Below are positions 52,388 through 61,788 of a DNA stretch of 64,000 nucleotides, piece by piece; position 1 is the first letter of the stretch, and each line of letters starts with the position of its first letter. Source of the stretch: Acidobacteriota bacterium (GTDB lineage Bacteria > Acidobacteriota > Terriglobia > Terriglobales > Acidobacteriaceae); NCBI GenBank assembly GCA_018268755.1, contig JAFDVW010000013.1:1-64000 (forward strand), written 5' to 3'. The notes beneath the pieces are model-generated. The model was not told the origin of the DNA. It saw only the letters and a program-made list of their open reading frames with translations, and did not search any database. Both the position numbers and the translations under genes were made by a program.

Positions 52388-52732
52388 ATGACTTCCAAAA
52401 CCATAGCAAGTTCAGAAATTGCTGGAGCACAGGCCTTACCCCTCCCGGGCTTAGTGAATTATCAGGATGGATCGGTCGTAAGCCGAGTCGTCCTGAAGCG
52501 GGAAAAGGGGAATATCACGATCTTTGCGTTCGACGAAGGACAGGGGTTAAGCGAACACACTTCTCCATTCGATGCCCTCGTGCAGGCTATTGAAGGCGAA
52601 GCAGAGATTACTGTCTCTGGCAAGCCTATAGCGTTGAAAGCAGGCGAAGTCGTCAGGTTGCCTGCGGAACAGCCGCACGCTGTGAAGGCGGTCACTCGTT
52701 TCAAGATGCTGCTAACCATGGTCCGGTCATAG
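52388..52732 (+). CDS. Small cupin domain protein
   Basis: 114 residues with the cupin core: SEHTSPFDALVQAIEGEAEITVSGKPIALKAGEVVRLPAEQPHAVKAV. Metal-binding His residues occur in EHTSPFDA and QPHAV. GGGAGAAAATAGAG upstream gives a good ribosome binding site. Such proteins frequently follow nitrogen-oxide genes and are expected to be cytosolic, non-haem metal proteins. It lies 95 bases after nirK, probably in the same transcript. Confidence 0.88.
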   Translation: MTSKTIASSEIAGAQALPLPGLVNYQDGSVVSRVVLKREKGNITIFAFDEGQGLSEHTSPFDALVQAIEGEAEITVSGKPIALKAGEVVRLPAEQPHAVKAVTRFKMLLTMVRS

Positions 52733-53044
52733 CCCCACGAGGACCTGGGTCTCTATCGTTCTCAGGTGATGGCCCGACATGGGTTGCAGCCCTTGCTCCT
52801 CGAAGGACGACATCCATCGCTTTATTGCCAGTGGCCACAGTTGGTGGCCGGCCTCCGCTTCCACCAGGGTGCAGGCGGACGCAGGATCGCGAAAGGCGTA
52901 GGCCGGTGGAGGAGACGATGACCTATGTCACGCCCTAAAGCGGCAGTCCGGCAGTGGGCAACCGCGAGGTTGGGGGCGTGTCAGTTTCAGATGACGGTGC
53001 CAGCTTGTCGTGGATTGATCCGACTCCATATCATGGCAGGGACG
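52733..53044. other. Gap with a possible gene remnant
   Basis: About 310 bases. On the minus strand, 52727-52923 reads a protein-like 64-residue frame without a start codon (including TLVEAEAGHQLWPLAIKRWM); it may be the end of a decayed gene. Nothing else is supported. Confidence 0.35.
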
Positions 53045-53896
53045 ATGGCAATAGATAGCACTGAAAGCGGGGCCCAGAAGGCCCGTGCCCGTGCGCTCAT
53101 CATTCCTCGTGAGCATGGGGCATGGGGACTTCTACTGGTCCCGCTGCTCACCGGGGTCGTCGCTAGTTTCGCCTCGTCGCACCAGACTTGGCCGCTCGTT
53201 TTGTTCACGGGCGCAGCACTGTTCATGTTCTGGTTGCGGACCCCGGTCGAAAGCCTCCTTGGTTCGGGGCCAATCACGGCCCAAACTTCGCGTGAGAAAA
53301 GGGCGGCGGTCGCTGCGACGATTGTGTTGGCGGCGGCCTCGGTCGGGTGTTTGATCGGGCTGATGTGGCCAGGACGCAACTTGAAGTTGCTGCTCGTTGG
53401 ATTGGTCGCCTCGTCCTCGTTCGTGATCCAGGCAGTGCTCCGGAAGTTGGGCCGGGATACCCGGATGGCTTCGCAACTGGCAGGCGCAGTTGCTTTGACC
53501 AGCACAGCGCCGGCAGCGTACTACGTTGGCACCGGTAACTTGGATGCGCGCGCATTTGTTTTGTGGCTGATGAATTGGCTTTTTGCGTGGAACCAGATTC
53601 ACTTTGTCCAGTTGAGTATCCATGCGGCCCGCGCCGCCACGCTTTCCGAGAAGTTCATCCGAGGCAAGGTGTTCCTTGTGGCGCAGACACTGGTTCTTGC
53701 AGGACTGGTCTTTGCATCGCTGAGGCGTTTGGTTCCCCCTCTCGTCCTTCTCGCCTTTCTTCCCATAGTAGTTCGCGGGACATGGTGGTTCTTTCGTGGG
53801 CCGAAGCCTCTCGACATTAAGGCGTTGGGTTGGTCGGAAATGACACAAGGGGCGGTGTTCGGAATTCTGCTCTCGCTTGCCTTTCTCCTTCCTTAG
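53045..53896 (+). CDS. YwiC-like membrane protein
   Basis: About 283 residues from ATG 53045 (in-frame starts also at 53033 and 52925). The IIPREHGAWGLLLVPLL opening is the hallmark of YwiC-like proteins. Eight or so hydrophobic helices follow, with a conserved-looking RTPVESLLG loop, NWLFAWNQIHFVQLSIHAAR and KALGWSEM near the end. Members often neighbour nitrate/nitrite respiration genes; the function is not known. It is followed by a TGAC-N4-GTCA box for the next gene. Confidence 0.85.
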   Translation: MAIDSTESGAQKARARALIIPREHGAWGLLLVPLLTGVVASFASSHQTWPLVLFTGAALFMFWLRTPVESLLGSGPITAQTSREKRAAVAATIVLAAASVGCLIGLMWPGRNLKLLLVGLVASSSFVIQAVLRKLGRDTRMASQLAGAVALTSTAPAAYYVGTGNLDARAFVLWLMNWLFAWNQIHFVQLSIHAARAATLSEKFIRGKVFLVAQTLVLAGLVFASLRRLVPPLVLLAFLPIVVRGTWWFFRGPKPLDIKALGWSEMTQGAVFGILLSLAFLLP

Positions 53897-53982
53897 TCGG
53901 CATTTCCCCCAAACCGGTCGAGGCCGGACCCCCTCCTTTCCGATTCGGACCTTAGGCGGCTTCCTCGGTCAATCCCGAGTTG

Positions 53983-53994
53983 TGACTTTAGTCA
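53983..53994 (+). promoter_or_regulatory. Crp/Fnr-type box 1 upstream of the multihaem cytochrome gene
   Basis: TGACTTTAGTCA, a perfect TGAC-N4-GTCA palindrome within TTGTGACTTTAGTCATTG. It lies 125-136 bases upstream of GTG 54119. Same pattern as boxes 2-5. Confidence 0.65.
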
Positions 53995-54118
53995 TTGCTA
54001 CTCGCGATGCCGCTTTGTAACTTGGAGCGCTTTGGTCGAACGCAAAAAATGAAGGTAGAGCAAAAGCACTATTGCCGCGGGTATTCTGCAACCGTAGCTT
54101 TGCTCCATTCTGCGGAGC

Positions 54119-56203
54119 GTGAGCATGCAATCACCTGAAGTATTCGCCGGTCGCGCCCGTGCCGGCTGGTCGAACCTGCTGGCCAGGGCAGCGGGAGCAA
54201 TTCTCCTGTTCGAGCTGGTTTCAGGCCTGGCCATCACGCTCGGTCCATTTCGTCCAGCGACGGAATGGGGCCTGCTGCTGCACACGGTCGCCGGTGTAGT
54301 CACGATTGCTCCCCTGGCGTGGTACTTGGTTCGGCATTGGCAAGATTACTCCGACCAGGCGCTGTCGGACGTCTTGCTGCTCGGCTATGTCGGGATTGGT
54401 GCGCTGGCGATCTGCCTGGTCTCGGGATTGCTGGTGACATGGCAGGCGCTGCTAGGTCTCAAGACCTCATCGTGGCTCCGGTACATACACCTGATCTCGA
54501 CGCTGTTGACAGTCGCTGCCACTGTCCCCCACATCTTCATCGCGTGGTGGCGACGGCGAAGGGCCGAGGCTTCGAGAGGCGCGGCGGGATGGCTGGGTGC
54601 CGGCGCGGTCGCGACAGTTGTGGGAGTCGGGTTCGTCGTCGCGCTCACGCTGGCCTACTCCGGCACGAAATATCGGAACACGTTTCCATCCGACTACAGT
54701 TATGCCTTCGGTAAAGACCGTCCCTTTGCACCCAGTTTGGCGCACACCGCCACGAATGGTGCGTTCGACGCGCGGTCGCTCGCGGGCTCGGAAACTTGTG
54801 GCGCGAGTGGATGCCATTCCGAGATCTACAACGAATGGAAAACCAGCGCCCACCGTTACGCCGCCATGGACCCGATCTTCCAGGGCATACAGAACGTGAT
54901 GGCCAAGCAGAATGGCCCGGAATCGACACGATACTGCGGGGGGTGTCACGACCCCATTTCGCTGTTTTCAGGAACCAAGAATATCTTTGCCGAGAATCTA
55001 ACGGCACTGCAAGGTTACAACGAAGGCATTTCATGCCTGGCTTGCCACTCCATTCAGAAGACGGACATCCAGGGCAACGCGAACTACACCATGTGGCAGC
55101 CCGCCGAGTATCTCTGGCAATGGAGTCCGGACCACACGCTGGGCGCGGTGACGCGCAACTTCCTGATCCGCGCCTGGCCCTCGCAGCACAACCGCTTGAG
55201 CAAGCGCATGTACAAGAAACCCGAGTATTGCGCGGCCTGCCATAAGCAGTTCATCGATCAGGAAGTGAACCGCGTCGGCTGGGTGCAGTTGCAGAACCAA
55301 TATGACAACTGGGCCGCGAGCCACTGGAACCACAAGGGCGACGCCCGCGCGACCGTCGAGTGCCGCGAGTGTCACATGCCCCTGACGGATTCCAAAGATC
55401 CCGCAGCGGGAGACTCGACCGACTACAACCGCACCGCCGATGATCACAAGCACCGTAGTCACCGCTTCCTGGCGGCCAACAACTTCGTGCCTGCGTTGTT
55501 ACATCTGGATGGCGCGGACAAACAAGTGGAACTGACCACCCGATGGCTGCAGGGACATATCGAAATTCCTGAGATTAGAAACAAGTGGGCGGAAGGGCCG
55601 GCGGTGAAGATACGCATTGAGACACCGGCCACGGTGGCGCCCGGTCAGACTGTACCGGTGCGTGTGATCATGACCTCGAACAAAGTTGGGCACGATTATC
55701 CGACCGGTCCGCTCGACATGATCCAGAGTTGGGTGGAACTGCAAGTCCATGACGAAAGCGGCCGAGTTGTCTTCGCTTCCGGACAGCGCAATGAGCGGCA
55801 CTTCCTCGAACCCGGCACGTTTCTGTTCAAGGCCGAACCAGTCGATCAGTACGGCAATCTGATCGACCGGCACAATTTGTGGGAGATGGTTGGGGTGCGT
55901 TATCGCCGCTCGTTGTTTCCTGGATACTCCGACACTGTCGAGTACAAGGTGATGTGTCCCTCCGGCGGTCCGCGCGAGCCCGCATCAAAAGTGGATGGAG
56001 GGCGCGAGTTCTCGGTGCCTCTGGGCCATGCGACCGGAACGCTTCGTATCCAGGCCACGTTGCACTACCGCAAGATCGATCAATTCCTGCTCAACTACAC
56101 CATGGGTGAGAAATCGGGTCTCACCGCACCGGTGGTTGATATTGCCAGTGCAACCGCCACGGTTTGCGTGGCGCGAAACGGAACTGCGACGTCATGCCAG
56201 TAG
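54119..56203 (+). CDS. Membrane-anchored multihaem cytochrome c
   Basis: 694 residues (GTG 54119, or ATG 54125). The N-terminal ~185 residues have about five membrane helices with paired His (LLHTVAG, RYIHLIS), like a b-type cytochrome. The periplasmic part has four CXXCH haem sites (CGGCH, CLACH, CAACH, CRECH) and one CX4CH (CGASGCH), then a beta-rich C-terminal domain. The layout suggests quinol oxidation feeding a periplasmic electron chain, perhaps to nitrogen oxides. Its stop overlaps the FG-GAP gene start by ten bases. Confidence 0.85.
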   Translation: MSMQSPEVFAGRARAGWSNLLARAAGAILLFELVSGLAITLGPFRPATEWGLLLHTVAGVVTIAPLAWYLVRHWQDYSDQALSDVLLLGYVGIGALAICLVSGLLVTWQALLGLKTSSWLRYIHLISTLLTVAATVPHIFIAWWRRRRAEASRGAAGWLGAGAVATVVGVGFVVALTLAYSGTKYRNTFPSDYSYAFGKDRPFAPSLAHTATNGAFDARSLAGSETCGASGCHSEIYNEWKTSAHRYAAMDPIFQGIQNVMAKQNGPESTRYCGGCHDPISLFSGTKNIFAENLTALQGYNEGISCLACHSIQKTDIQGNANYTMWQPAEYLWQWSPDHTLGAVTRNFLIRAWPSQHNRLSKRMYKKPEYCAACHKQFIDQEVNRVGWVQLQNQYDNWAASHWNHKGDARATVECRECHMPLTDSKDPAAGDSTDYNRTADDHKHRSHRFLAANNFVPALLHLDGADKQVELTTRWLQGHIEIPEIRNKWAEGPAVKIRIETPATVAPGQTVPVRVIMTSNKVGHDYPTGPLDMIQSWVELQVHDESGRVVFASGQRNERHFLEPGTFLFKAEPVDQYGNLIDRHNLWEMVGVRYRRSLFPGYSDTVEYKVMCPSGGPREPASKVDGGREFSVPLGHATGTLRIQATLHYRKIDQFLLNYTMGEKSGLTAPVVDIASATATVCVARNGTATSCQ

Positions 56204-58854
56204 CCGCTTTCCCGGAACGTCCTCGAACCGGATCGAGACGATTGCGCCGTGTCACGTGGACGGCTTCCACTTTCGTTGTCCTGGTGCTGATTGGGGCCCT
56301 CGCTACCTGGCGGATTCGCAAGGAAAATACGCCCGAGGAGTACACGCCCGGAGAGGCTTCGAAAGACATCACCAGTGCGCTGAGCAGGCCGGCCGCACAA
56401 TCGACGCCCGTCCCGCTCCAGATCGTGAAGAACACGGTGAGTCCGCGCGTGGCGGACCGTTTGGTGGACCCTGGGCGAAATCTTCCATCGGGAACCCCGG
56501 AGCCGCGATTCACCGATGTCACGAACGCCGCCGGCCTCGGCTCCTTCCGGCAGTTTCAAGGCTCGCGAACGTCCCAGTTGCCGGAGGACATGGGGTCCGG
56601 TGTGGCATGGGGCGATTTTGACAATGATGGCTTGGATGACCTGTTCGTGGTGAGCGGCGGTGGCCCGCTCGATCTGCCGGCTGCACAACGCGCGCCCTCC
56701 GTCCTCTATCGTAATCTGGGCGACGGACATTTCGCGAAAGTCGAGGACTTCCCGGACCTCCGCATCATCGGCATGGGCGCCGCATGGGGTGACTACAACA
56801 ACGATGGCTGGATGGACCTGGTCGTCACCGGGTATGACACGATCATTCTGTTTCGCAACGACCATGGCCACTTGGTCCGGGAGAAAAACTTCCCATCGCC
56901 AAAAGGATTCTGGACGGGGGCGTCATGGGGCGATTACAACCGGGACGGCTATCTCGACCTCTACGTTTGCGGTTACGTGAAGTACAAACCGGGCGAGCCC
57001 GGCGCGTCAACCTCTTCGACACAATTCGGACTCGAAGTGCCATTCACTTTGAATCCTGCCTCCTACGATCCGGAGCGGAACCTGCTATTCCGAAACAATC
57101 GAAACGGCAGGTTCACCGAAGTCGCACAGGAACTTGGCGTCGCGAATCCGGAAGGACGAAGCCTGAGCTCTCTCTGGCACGACTTCGATGGCGATGGCTG
57201 GCCCGACCTCTACGTGGCGAATGACATTTCCGAGAACAAGCTCTACCTGAATCACCACGGGACCTTTGTGGACGCGGGCAGAGGCGCATGGGTCGAAGAG
57301 TACCGGGGCTCCATGGGCCTGGCCGCAGCGGATTTCGACCGTGATGGCGACGACGACCTTTTCATTTCGCACTGGATCGCGCAGGGCTTCGCGCTCTATC
57401 AATCGCTCCTTGCTGAGCAGAAAGGGATGGCCAACGGGTCGGAGTTGCACTTCACCGACGTCGCCGCAAACATGGGGATCGGTCAGCCCTCGTTGCAGGA
57501 AATTGGATGGGGCACGAGCTTCGTCGACTTCGACTCGGATGGCTGGCCTGATCTCGTGGTCGCCAACGGGAGCACGTTCGAACAAAAGGAAACATCCCCA
57601 CCCCGTCTGACTCCCATGCCGTCCTTCCTATTCTGGAATGCCCAGGGCAGTTTCTTCTACGATCTGGCGCCGTGGAACCGTTCCTTCTCCAAGCCACATG
57701 TGAGCCGCGGGCTGGCTGTCGCGGACTTCAATAACGATGGTGCGATGGATGTGGCGATCGTGGACCAAGGGGAAGGGGTGCGGTTGCTGCGTAACGACAT
57801 CGCGCAAGGCAACTGGGTGGAGTTCAGGCTGCACAGCCGTGTTCCCCCAAACGGAGCCGCACTCGGGTTTGGCGACGGTGCAACGGTGATCGCGTGGACG
57901 GGCAAAGTCCCGATACGCCGTACGGTCGGCAGTTCGTCATATCTGTCGCAAGATAGCCTTCGCGTACATATAGGTCTGGGTGCAGCAACCAAGATCGATC
58001 GCCTGGAAGTGCACTGGCTACGAGGGCGAGCAGAGACTTGGAGGGATCTGGCCGCCAATAACATTTGGGAAATTACTCAGGGCGAGTCAGAGGCGAAGCC
58101 TTTTACCGCGCATCCTGCCAACCTTGCTCAGGCCAACCCCACCGTCCAACTCGACAGAGCCGGGCTCGTACAGTTCTGGGAGAAGCAGCACGCGGCGATG
58201 GATGCCATGAAGCGTGAGCGGAACTTTCAGAAGGCCGCACAATTATTTCGGGAGGCGCTCGCGATGAGTCCAGGACATGAGGATTCGCACTACTATCTCG
58301 CGAATTGCCTGGCGGCACTGAACGACATTCCATCCGCGATCGCCGAACTTGATGCGCTCGCTCGAATCAACCCGCAGAACCGTCGTGCCTTTCAGCGCAA
58401 GGGAGAACTTCTCGCGGCGGCCGCCTCTTCCAAGAGCCAACTCGAATTTGCGCGGCAGTCCTTGGACGCCGCGCTCCGCTTGAATTCAGAAGAGACTGGA
58501 ACACTCGTTCTGCTGGGTCAGGTGGCGCTGGCGCAGGGGAACCTCGCGAGTGCGGAACAGCGCTTTGCCCACGCCTGCCAGGCGAACCCGCGCGCAGTAA
58601 ACGTATGGTTTCTACGCGGCTACATCGCCTGGAAGCAACGCGACCTCCAGAGAGCGTCGGCAATGCTGGATACCGCCCGCAACGCCAGAGGACGCGACTG
58701 GAAACCGATCGGCTCAGCGCTTGAAGGCGATGTGCAACATCGTATGTACAGCGAGTCTGGATTCCTGAACGTGTTCGAACAGCAATGGGACGGATCGCCC
58801 GATCCTACGCGCGTGTTTGCTCCACTGGACGCGTACCTTCTCCGGTTCCGGTGA
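56194..58854 (+). CDS. FG-GAP/ASPIC-UnbV repeat protein with TPR C-terminus
   Basis: About 886 residues from ATG 56194. A single N-terminal membrane anchor (VVLVLIGALATW) is followed by a beta-propeller with repeated calcium-binding D-x-[DN]-x-D-G motifs (DFDNDGLDDL, DYNNDGWMDL, DYNRDGYLDL, DFDGDGWPDL, DFNNDGAMDV). An ASPIC/UnbV domain follows (GDGATVIAWTGKVPIRRTVGSSSYLSQ...HIGLGAATKIDRLEVHWLRG). Several TPR-like helices end the protein (about 690-870). It overlaps the cytochrome gene, so the two probably act together outside the membrane. Confidence 0.88.
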   Translation: MPVAAFPERPRTGSRRLRRVTWTASTFVVLVLIGALATWRIRKENTPEEYTPGEASKDITSALSRPAAQSTPVPLQIVKNTVSPRVADRLVDPGRNLPSGTPEPRFTDVTNAAGLGSFRQFQGSRTSQLPEDMGSGVAWGDFDNDGLDDLFVVSGGGPLDLPAAQRAPSVLYRNLGDGHFAKVEDFPDLRIIGMGAAWGDYNNDGWMDLVVTGYDTIILFRNDHGHLVREKNFPSPKGFWTGASWGDYNRDGYLDLYVCGYVKYKPGEPGASTSSTQFGLEVPFTLNPASYDPERNLLFRNNRNGRFTEVAQELGVANPEGRSLSSLWHDFDGDGWPDLYVANDISENKLYLNHHGTFVDAGRGAWVEEYRGSMGLAAADFDRDGDDDLFISHWIAQGFALYQSLLAEQKGMANGSELHFTDVAANMGIGQPSLQEIGWGTSFVDFDSDGWPDLVVANGSTFEQKETSPPRLTPMPSFLFWNAQGSFFYDLAPWNRSFSKPHVSRGLAVADFNNDGAMDVAIVDQGEGVRLLRNDIAQGNWVEFRLHSRVPPNGAALGFGDGATVIAWTGKVPIRRTVGSSSYLSQDSLRVHIGLGAATKIDRLEVHWLRGRAETWRDLAANNIWEITQGESEAKPFTAHPANLAQANPTVQLDRAGLVQFWEKQHAAMDAMKRERNFQKAAQLFREALAMSPGHEDSHYYLANCLAALNDIPSAIAELDALARINPQNRRAFQRKGELLAAAASSKSQLEFARQSLDAALRLNSEETGTLVLLGQVALAQGNLASAEQRFAHACQANPRAVNVWFLRGYIAWKQRDLQRASAMLDTARNARGRDWKPIGSALEGDVQHRMYSESGFLNVFEQQWDGSPDPTRVFAPLDAYLLRFR

Positions 58855-59941
58855 CAGGCGCCTTCGGCTGCCAGGTGCAGCAGGGTTCCTCGGCGAAGAC
58901 GTCTCCCGTCAGGGCATAAGCCCGTGCCCGCGACCCTCCGCAGATCTCGCGGAATTCACAGACGCCGCACTTGCCTTTCAGATTCGCGCTGTCGCGCAGG
59001 CCAACGAACAGCGACGAATGACGATACAGATCCGTGAGCGATTGCTTGCGGACATTGCCGGCCGAGACCGGCAGGAACCCGCTGGGAAATACTTCGCCCA
59101 GGTGGGAGATGAAGACGAAGCCTTTGCCGTCGTTGATACCGCGGGCGCGACCGATACCGTCGGCGGTACCACCACTAACCATTGGGGGGAAGGGCTGGCC
59201 GTTTCCTTTGCGCTTCTCTTCGGTGCGCCGCTGAAGCAGGTAGCGGCGGTAATGCTGGGCTTCGGTGCTCTTGATATCGAACTTCACGCGGCGCGAAGTC
59301 TCGTGCATCTTTTCGAAAACTTGCTCGAACTCTTCGGCTGAGATTAGGTCGCTGTTAGAGCCGCGTCCGGTTGGAACGAGGAAGAAGACGCTCCACAGCA
59401 CGATGTCGAGTCGTTCAAGCAGAGCAATAATGGAGTCGATGTGTTGCAGATTGCGCCGCGTGATGGTGGTGTTGATCTGTACTGGAAGGCCGATCTCGCG
59501 CGCCCAGCGGACGGCTTGCAAGGTCCATTCATAGGAGCCCGGGACCCGGCGAAATGCGTCGTGCACTTCCGCGGTGGGGCCATCGAGGCTGATGGCCAGG
59601 CGGGCCAGACCACACTGCTTCAGTTTGAGGATGGCATCACGCGTCAACAGGGGCGTTGCACTGGGAGTTAGAGAAATGCGGACGCCGTGAGTGGATGCAT
59701 ATTCGACCAATTCAAAAATGTCGGGACGCTTCAGAGGGTCGCCGCCGGTGAGGACAAAAACCGGGGCTTCGAGAGCCGCCACCTCGTCGATCAGGCGCTT
59801 GGCTTCGTCGGTGCTCAGTTCGAGTGCACTGCGGACCGGCTGGGCGCAAGCCCGGCAGTGGACGCAGGCGAGATCGCATGCCTGGGTTGTCTCCCAGATC
59901 ACAATGAATGGCCGCTCATCAAAGTCGAGTCTTGGCTCCAC
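58805..59941 (-). CDS. Radical SAM/SPASM protein (TIGR04053-like)
   Basis: 378 residues. The SAM cluster motif is CDLACVHC, preceded by FIVIWETTQ. Glycine-rich LTGGDPLKRPDI and the SLDGPTAEVHDAFR segment are typical. The C-terminal SPASM-like domain has CGVCEFREICGGSRARAYALTGDVFAEEPCC, for a second Fe-S cluster. Proteins of this type resemble AhbD/NirJ haem-pathway enzymes. Here its neighbours suggest a role in cofactor supply for nitrogen-oxide respiration. The 3' end overlaps the FG-GAP gene by 50 bases; the promoter carries box 2. Confidence 0.85.
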   Translation of the reverse strand: MEPRLDFDERPFIVIWETTQACDLACVHCRACAQPVRSALELSTDEAKRLIDEVAALEAPVFVLTGGDPLKRPDIFELVEYASTHGVRISLTPSATPLLTRDAILKLKQCGLARLAISLDGPTAEVHDAFRRVPGSYEWTLQAVRWAREIGLPVQINTTITRRNLQHIDSIIALLERLDIVLWSVFFLVPTGRGSNSDLISAEEFEQVFEKMHETSRRVKFDIKSTEAQHYRRYLLQRRTEEKRKGNGQPFPPMVSGGTADGIGRARGINDGKGFVFISHLGEVFPSGFLPVSAGNVRKQSLTDLYRHSSLFVGLRDSANLKGKCGVCEFREICGGSRARAYALTGDVFAEEPCCTWQPKAPVTGTGEGTRPVEQTRA

Positions 59942-60004
59942 GCCGGCCCCTTTTGCCCTATTTGGATACGAGTAGAGCCTGACAGACCTGGAACCAGTTG
60001 CATG

Positions 60005-60016
60005 TGACTAATGTCA
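60005..60016 (-). promoter_or_regulatory. Crp/Fnr-type box 2 upstream of the radical SAM gene
   Basis: TGACTAATGTCA, perfect TGAC-N4-GTCA within ATGTGACTAATGTCACGG. It lies 64-75 bases upstream of the minus-strand ATG 59941. Confidence 0.7.
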
Positions 60017-60102
60017 CGGCGGACAACTAGGGATTGTCGAGGATCGCGTCCTTCGCTGGGCAGAGCCTCCTCTCCGAGCGCTGATTTGCGTTTAACATCC
60101 TG

Positions 60103-60114
60103 TGACCTAAGTCA
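60103..60114 (+). promoter_or_regulatory. Crp/Fnr-type box 3 upstream of nnrS
   Basis: TGACCTAAGTCA, perfect TGAC-N4-GTCA within CTGTGACCTAAGTCATCG. It lies 59-70 bases upstream of ATG 60173, almost the same spacing as box 2 to its gene. Confidence 0.7.
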
Positions 60115-60172
60115 TCGCTCTGTTTTGTCGGCACCCGTATGTTTACGCTGTCTGCTGGAAGAGGTGGAAGCG

Positions 60173-61726
60173 ATGACCGTGAGCGAGATCAGCAAAGACA
60201 CCAGCGTGGCGGAGATTGTGAAGCGCTGTCCCAATGCGCGCCGCATCTTCGACCAGCACGGCTTGAAGGGGTGCGGGGGCGAGCATGGTCCGAGTGAGCC
60301 CTTGGCGTTCTTTGCCGCTGTCCATCAGGTGAATGTGGATGAACTGCTCCGGGAGCTTCATGCCGAGATGGAGAACCCATCCGGCGTGTATGTGTACAAG
60401 GAAAGTTTGCAGGACTACATCTACCGCCGCTTTTTCAAGATGGGCATCGCGACAGTGCTGAGCGTGGGATGCCTTTGGGGTGCGATCAATCTGCTACAGA
60501 TTGCGCTCGGAAAGAGTTTCCTGCAACTGCGCCTGCTGTCCTCGATCCATGCCCACGCTCACGCCATGATCTTCGGATGGGTGGCGATGTTTGTGATGGG
60601 TTTTGCATACCAGTCCTTTCCGCGTTTCAAGAACACCACTCTGTGGCGCCCGGATCTCGCAAACCTTGGCTTCTATCTTCTTGCGTCGGGAATTGTGGTG
60701 GGAATGGGCGCCGACTTGCTGCTGCCGGATGCGGCTTCGTTTTGGCTGGGCGCGTTCTCTGGCCTGTCCGAGATCAGCTCTGTCGGAATCTTCATGTTCG
60801 TGTTGTATCGGACGGCACGACAGTCCACCGAACCACATAACCCCTTCGAAAAGTTCATTGCCAGTTCCTTCCTTTGGCTGATGCTGGGCACGATCCTGGA
60901 AGCCGTTTTCTTCTTCGCCAAGGCCACAGCACACTTTGAACACGAGTTGATCATGCGCATCGCGCTGATTGACGGACCGCTGCGCGACATCCAGTTGCTT
61001 GGTTTTGCCGCGCTGATCATCGCCGGGGTGAGCCAGCGCTTTGTCCCGCAGGTTTACGGTCTGGCCCGGTCCGGGCGAGACCACCAGAGCCTGATTTTCT
61101 GGTTGATGAATGGCAGCCTGATTCTGAACATGGTCAGCTACGTACTCCTGCTCACAACCCACACCCTCTATTTCGCCATAGGCCTCGAAGCAGCCTATTT
61201 ACTTATGCCGGTCTGGGCCGTGCTGTTGGCGCGGCAGATCGGAGTATTTGGAAAGCCATCGCAGCCGGATCGCACCTTCAAATTCGTGCGCGCGGCTTAT
61301 ATCTGGTTGCTGATCTCCTGCGGGATGATGCCATTCTTTCCGCTCTATGGGGTGCTAACCCACCAGGTGTTCGCCCACACCTACATGGGCTCCCACCGGC
61401 ACGCGTTCACCGTAGGTTTCATTAGCATGATGATCCTGGGAGTTTCCTCGCGAGTGGTGCCCATCCTGGCCGGGATAGACGCCAAGCGGATGAACTCGCT
61501 GTGGGCGCCCTTCCTCCTTCTTAACCTCGGCTGTACCGGGCGCGTGCTGCTGCAGGTGCTGACCGATTTCGTTCCCCGCATCGCGTACCCGCTGCTTGGG
61601 TTCACGGGGTTCATTGAACTGGCCGCTCTTCTGTGGTGGGGAATCGAGCTGTGGCGCACGATGAACGTGGCCGGCAGGCACCGGGCGAAGCCGCTGATCA
61701 TGCCTCTGCCACTGGGCGCGCGGTAG
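60173..61726 (+). CDS. nnrS: NnrS family protein with N-terminal ScdA-like domain
   Basis: 517 residues from ATG 60173 (ATG follows GAGGTGGAAGCG). The first ~65 residues (VSEISKDTSVAEIVKRCPNARRIFDQHGLKGCGGE) form a DUF542/DUF1858-like cap also seen at the start of the Fe-S repair protein in this window. About twelve membrane helices follow, with His-rich motifs SIHAHAHAMIFGW, ERF-type FPRF and GSHRHAFTVGF that are the NnrS haem/copper ligands. NnrS supports resistance to NO and nitrosative stress. The cap fusion is unusual. Confidence 0.9.
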   Translation: MTVSEISKDTSVAEIVKRCPNARRIFDQHGLKGCGGEHGPSEPLAFFAAVHQVNVDELLRELHAEMENPSGVYVYKESLQDYIYRRFFKMGIATVLSVGCLWGAINLLQIALGKSFLQLRLLSSIHAHAHAMIFGWVAMFVMGFAYQSFPRFKNTTLWRPDLANLGFYLLASGIVVGMGADLLLPDAASFWLGAFSGLSEISSVGIFMFVLYRTARQSTEPHNPFEKFIASSFLWLMLGTILEAVFFFAKATAHFEHELIMRIALIDGPLRDIQLLGFAALIIAGVSQRFVPQVYGLARSGRDHQSLIFWLMNGSLILNMVSYVLLLTTHTLYFAIGLEAAYLLMPVWAVLLARQIGVFGKPSQPDRTFKFVRAAYIWLLISCGMMPFFPLYGVLTHQVFAHTYMGSHRHAFTVGFISMMILGVSSRVVPILAGIDAKRMNSLWAPFLLLNLGCTGRVLLQVLTDFVPRIAYPLLGFTGFIELAALLWWGIELWRTMNVAGRHRAKPLIMPLPLGAR

Positions 61727-61788
61727 ACCTCCGCTCGCCTTCCGACACAGCGCATTCTTTGTCGAAGTGAACCGGTACAATAACAACC

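Noticed and set aside
52727..52923. Minus-strand protein-like frame without a start codon
   Set aside because: Reads plausibly as the end of a protein but has no start and no recognised family, so at most a decayed remnant.
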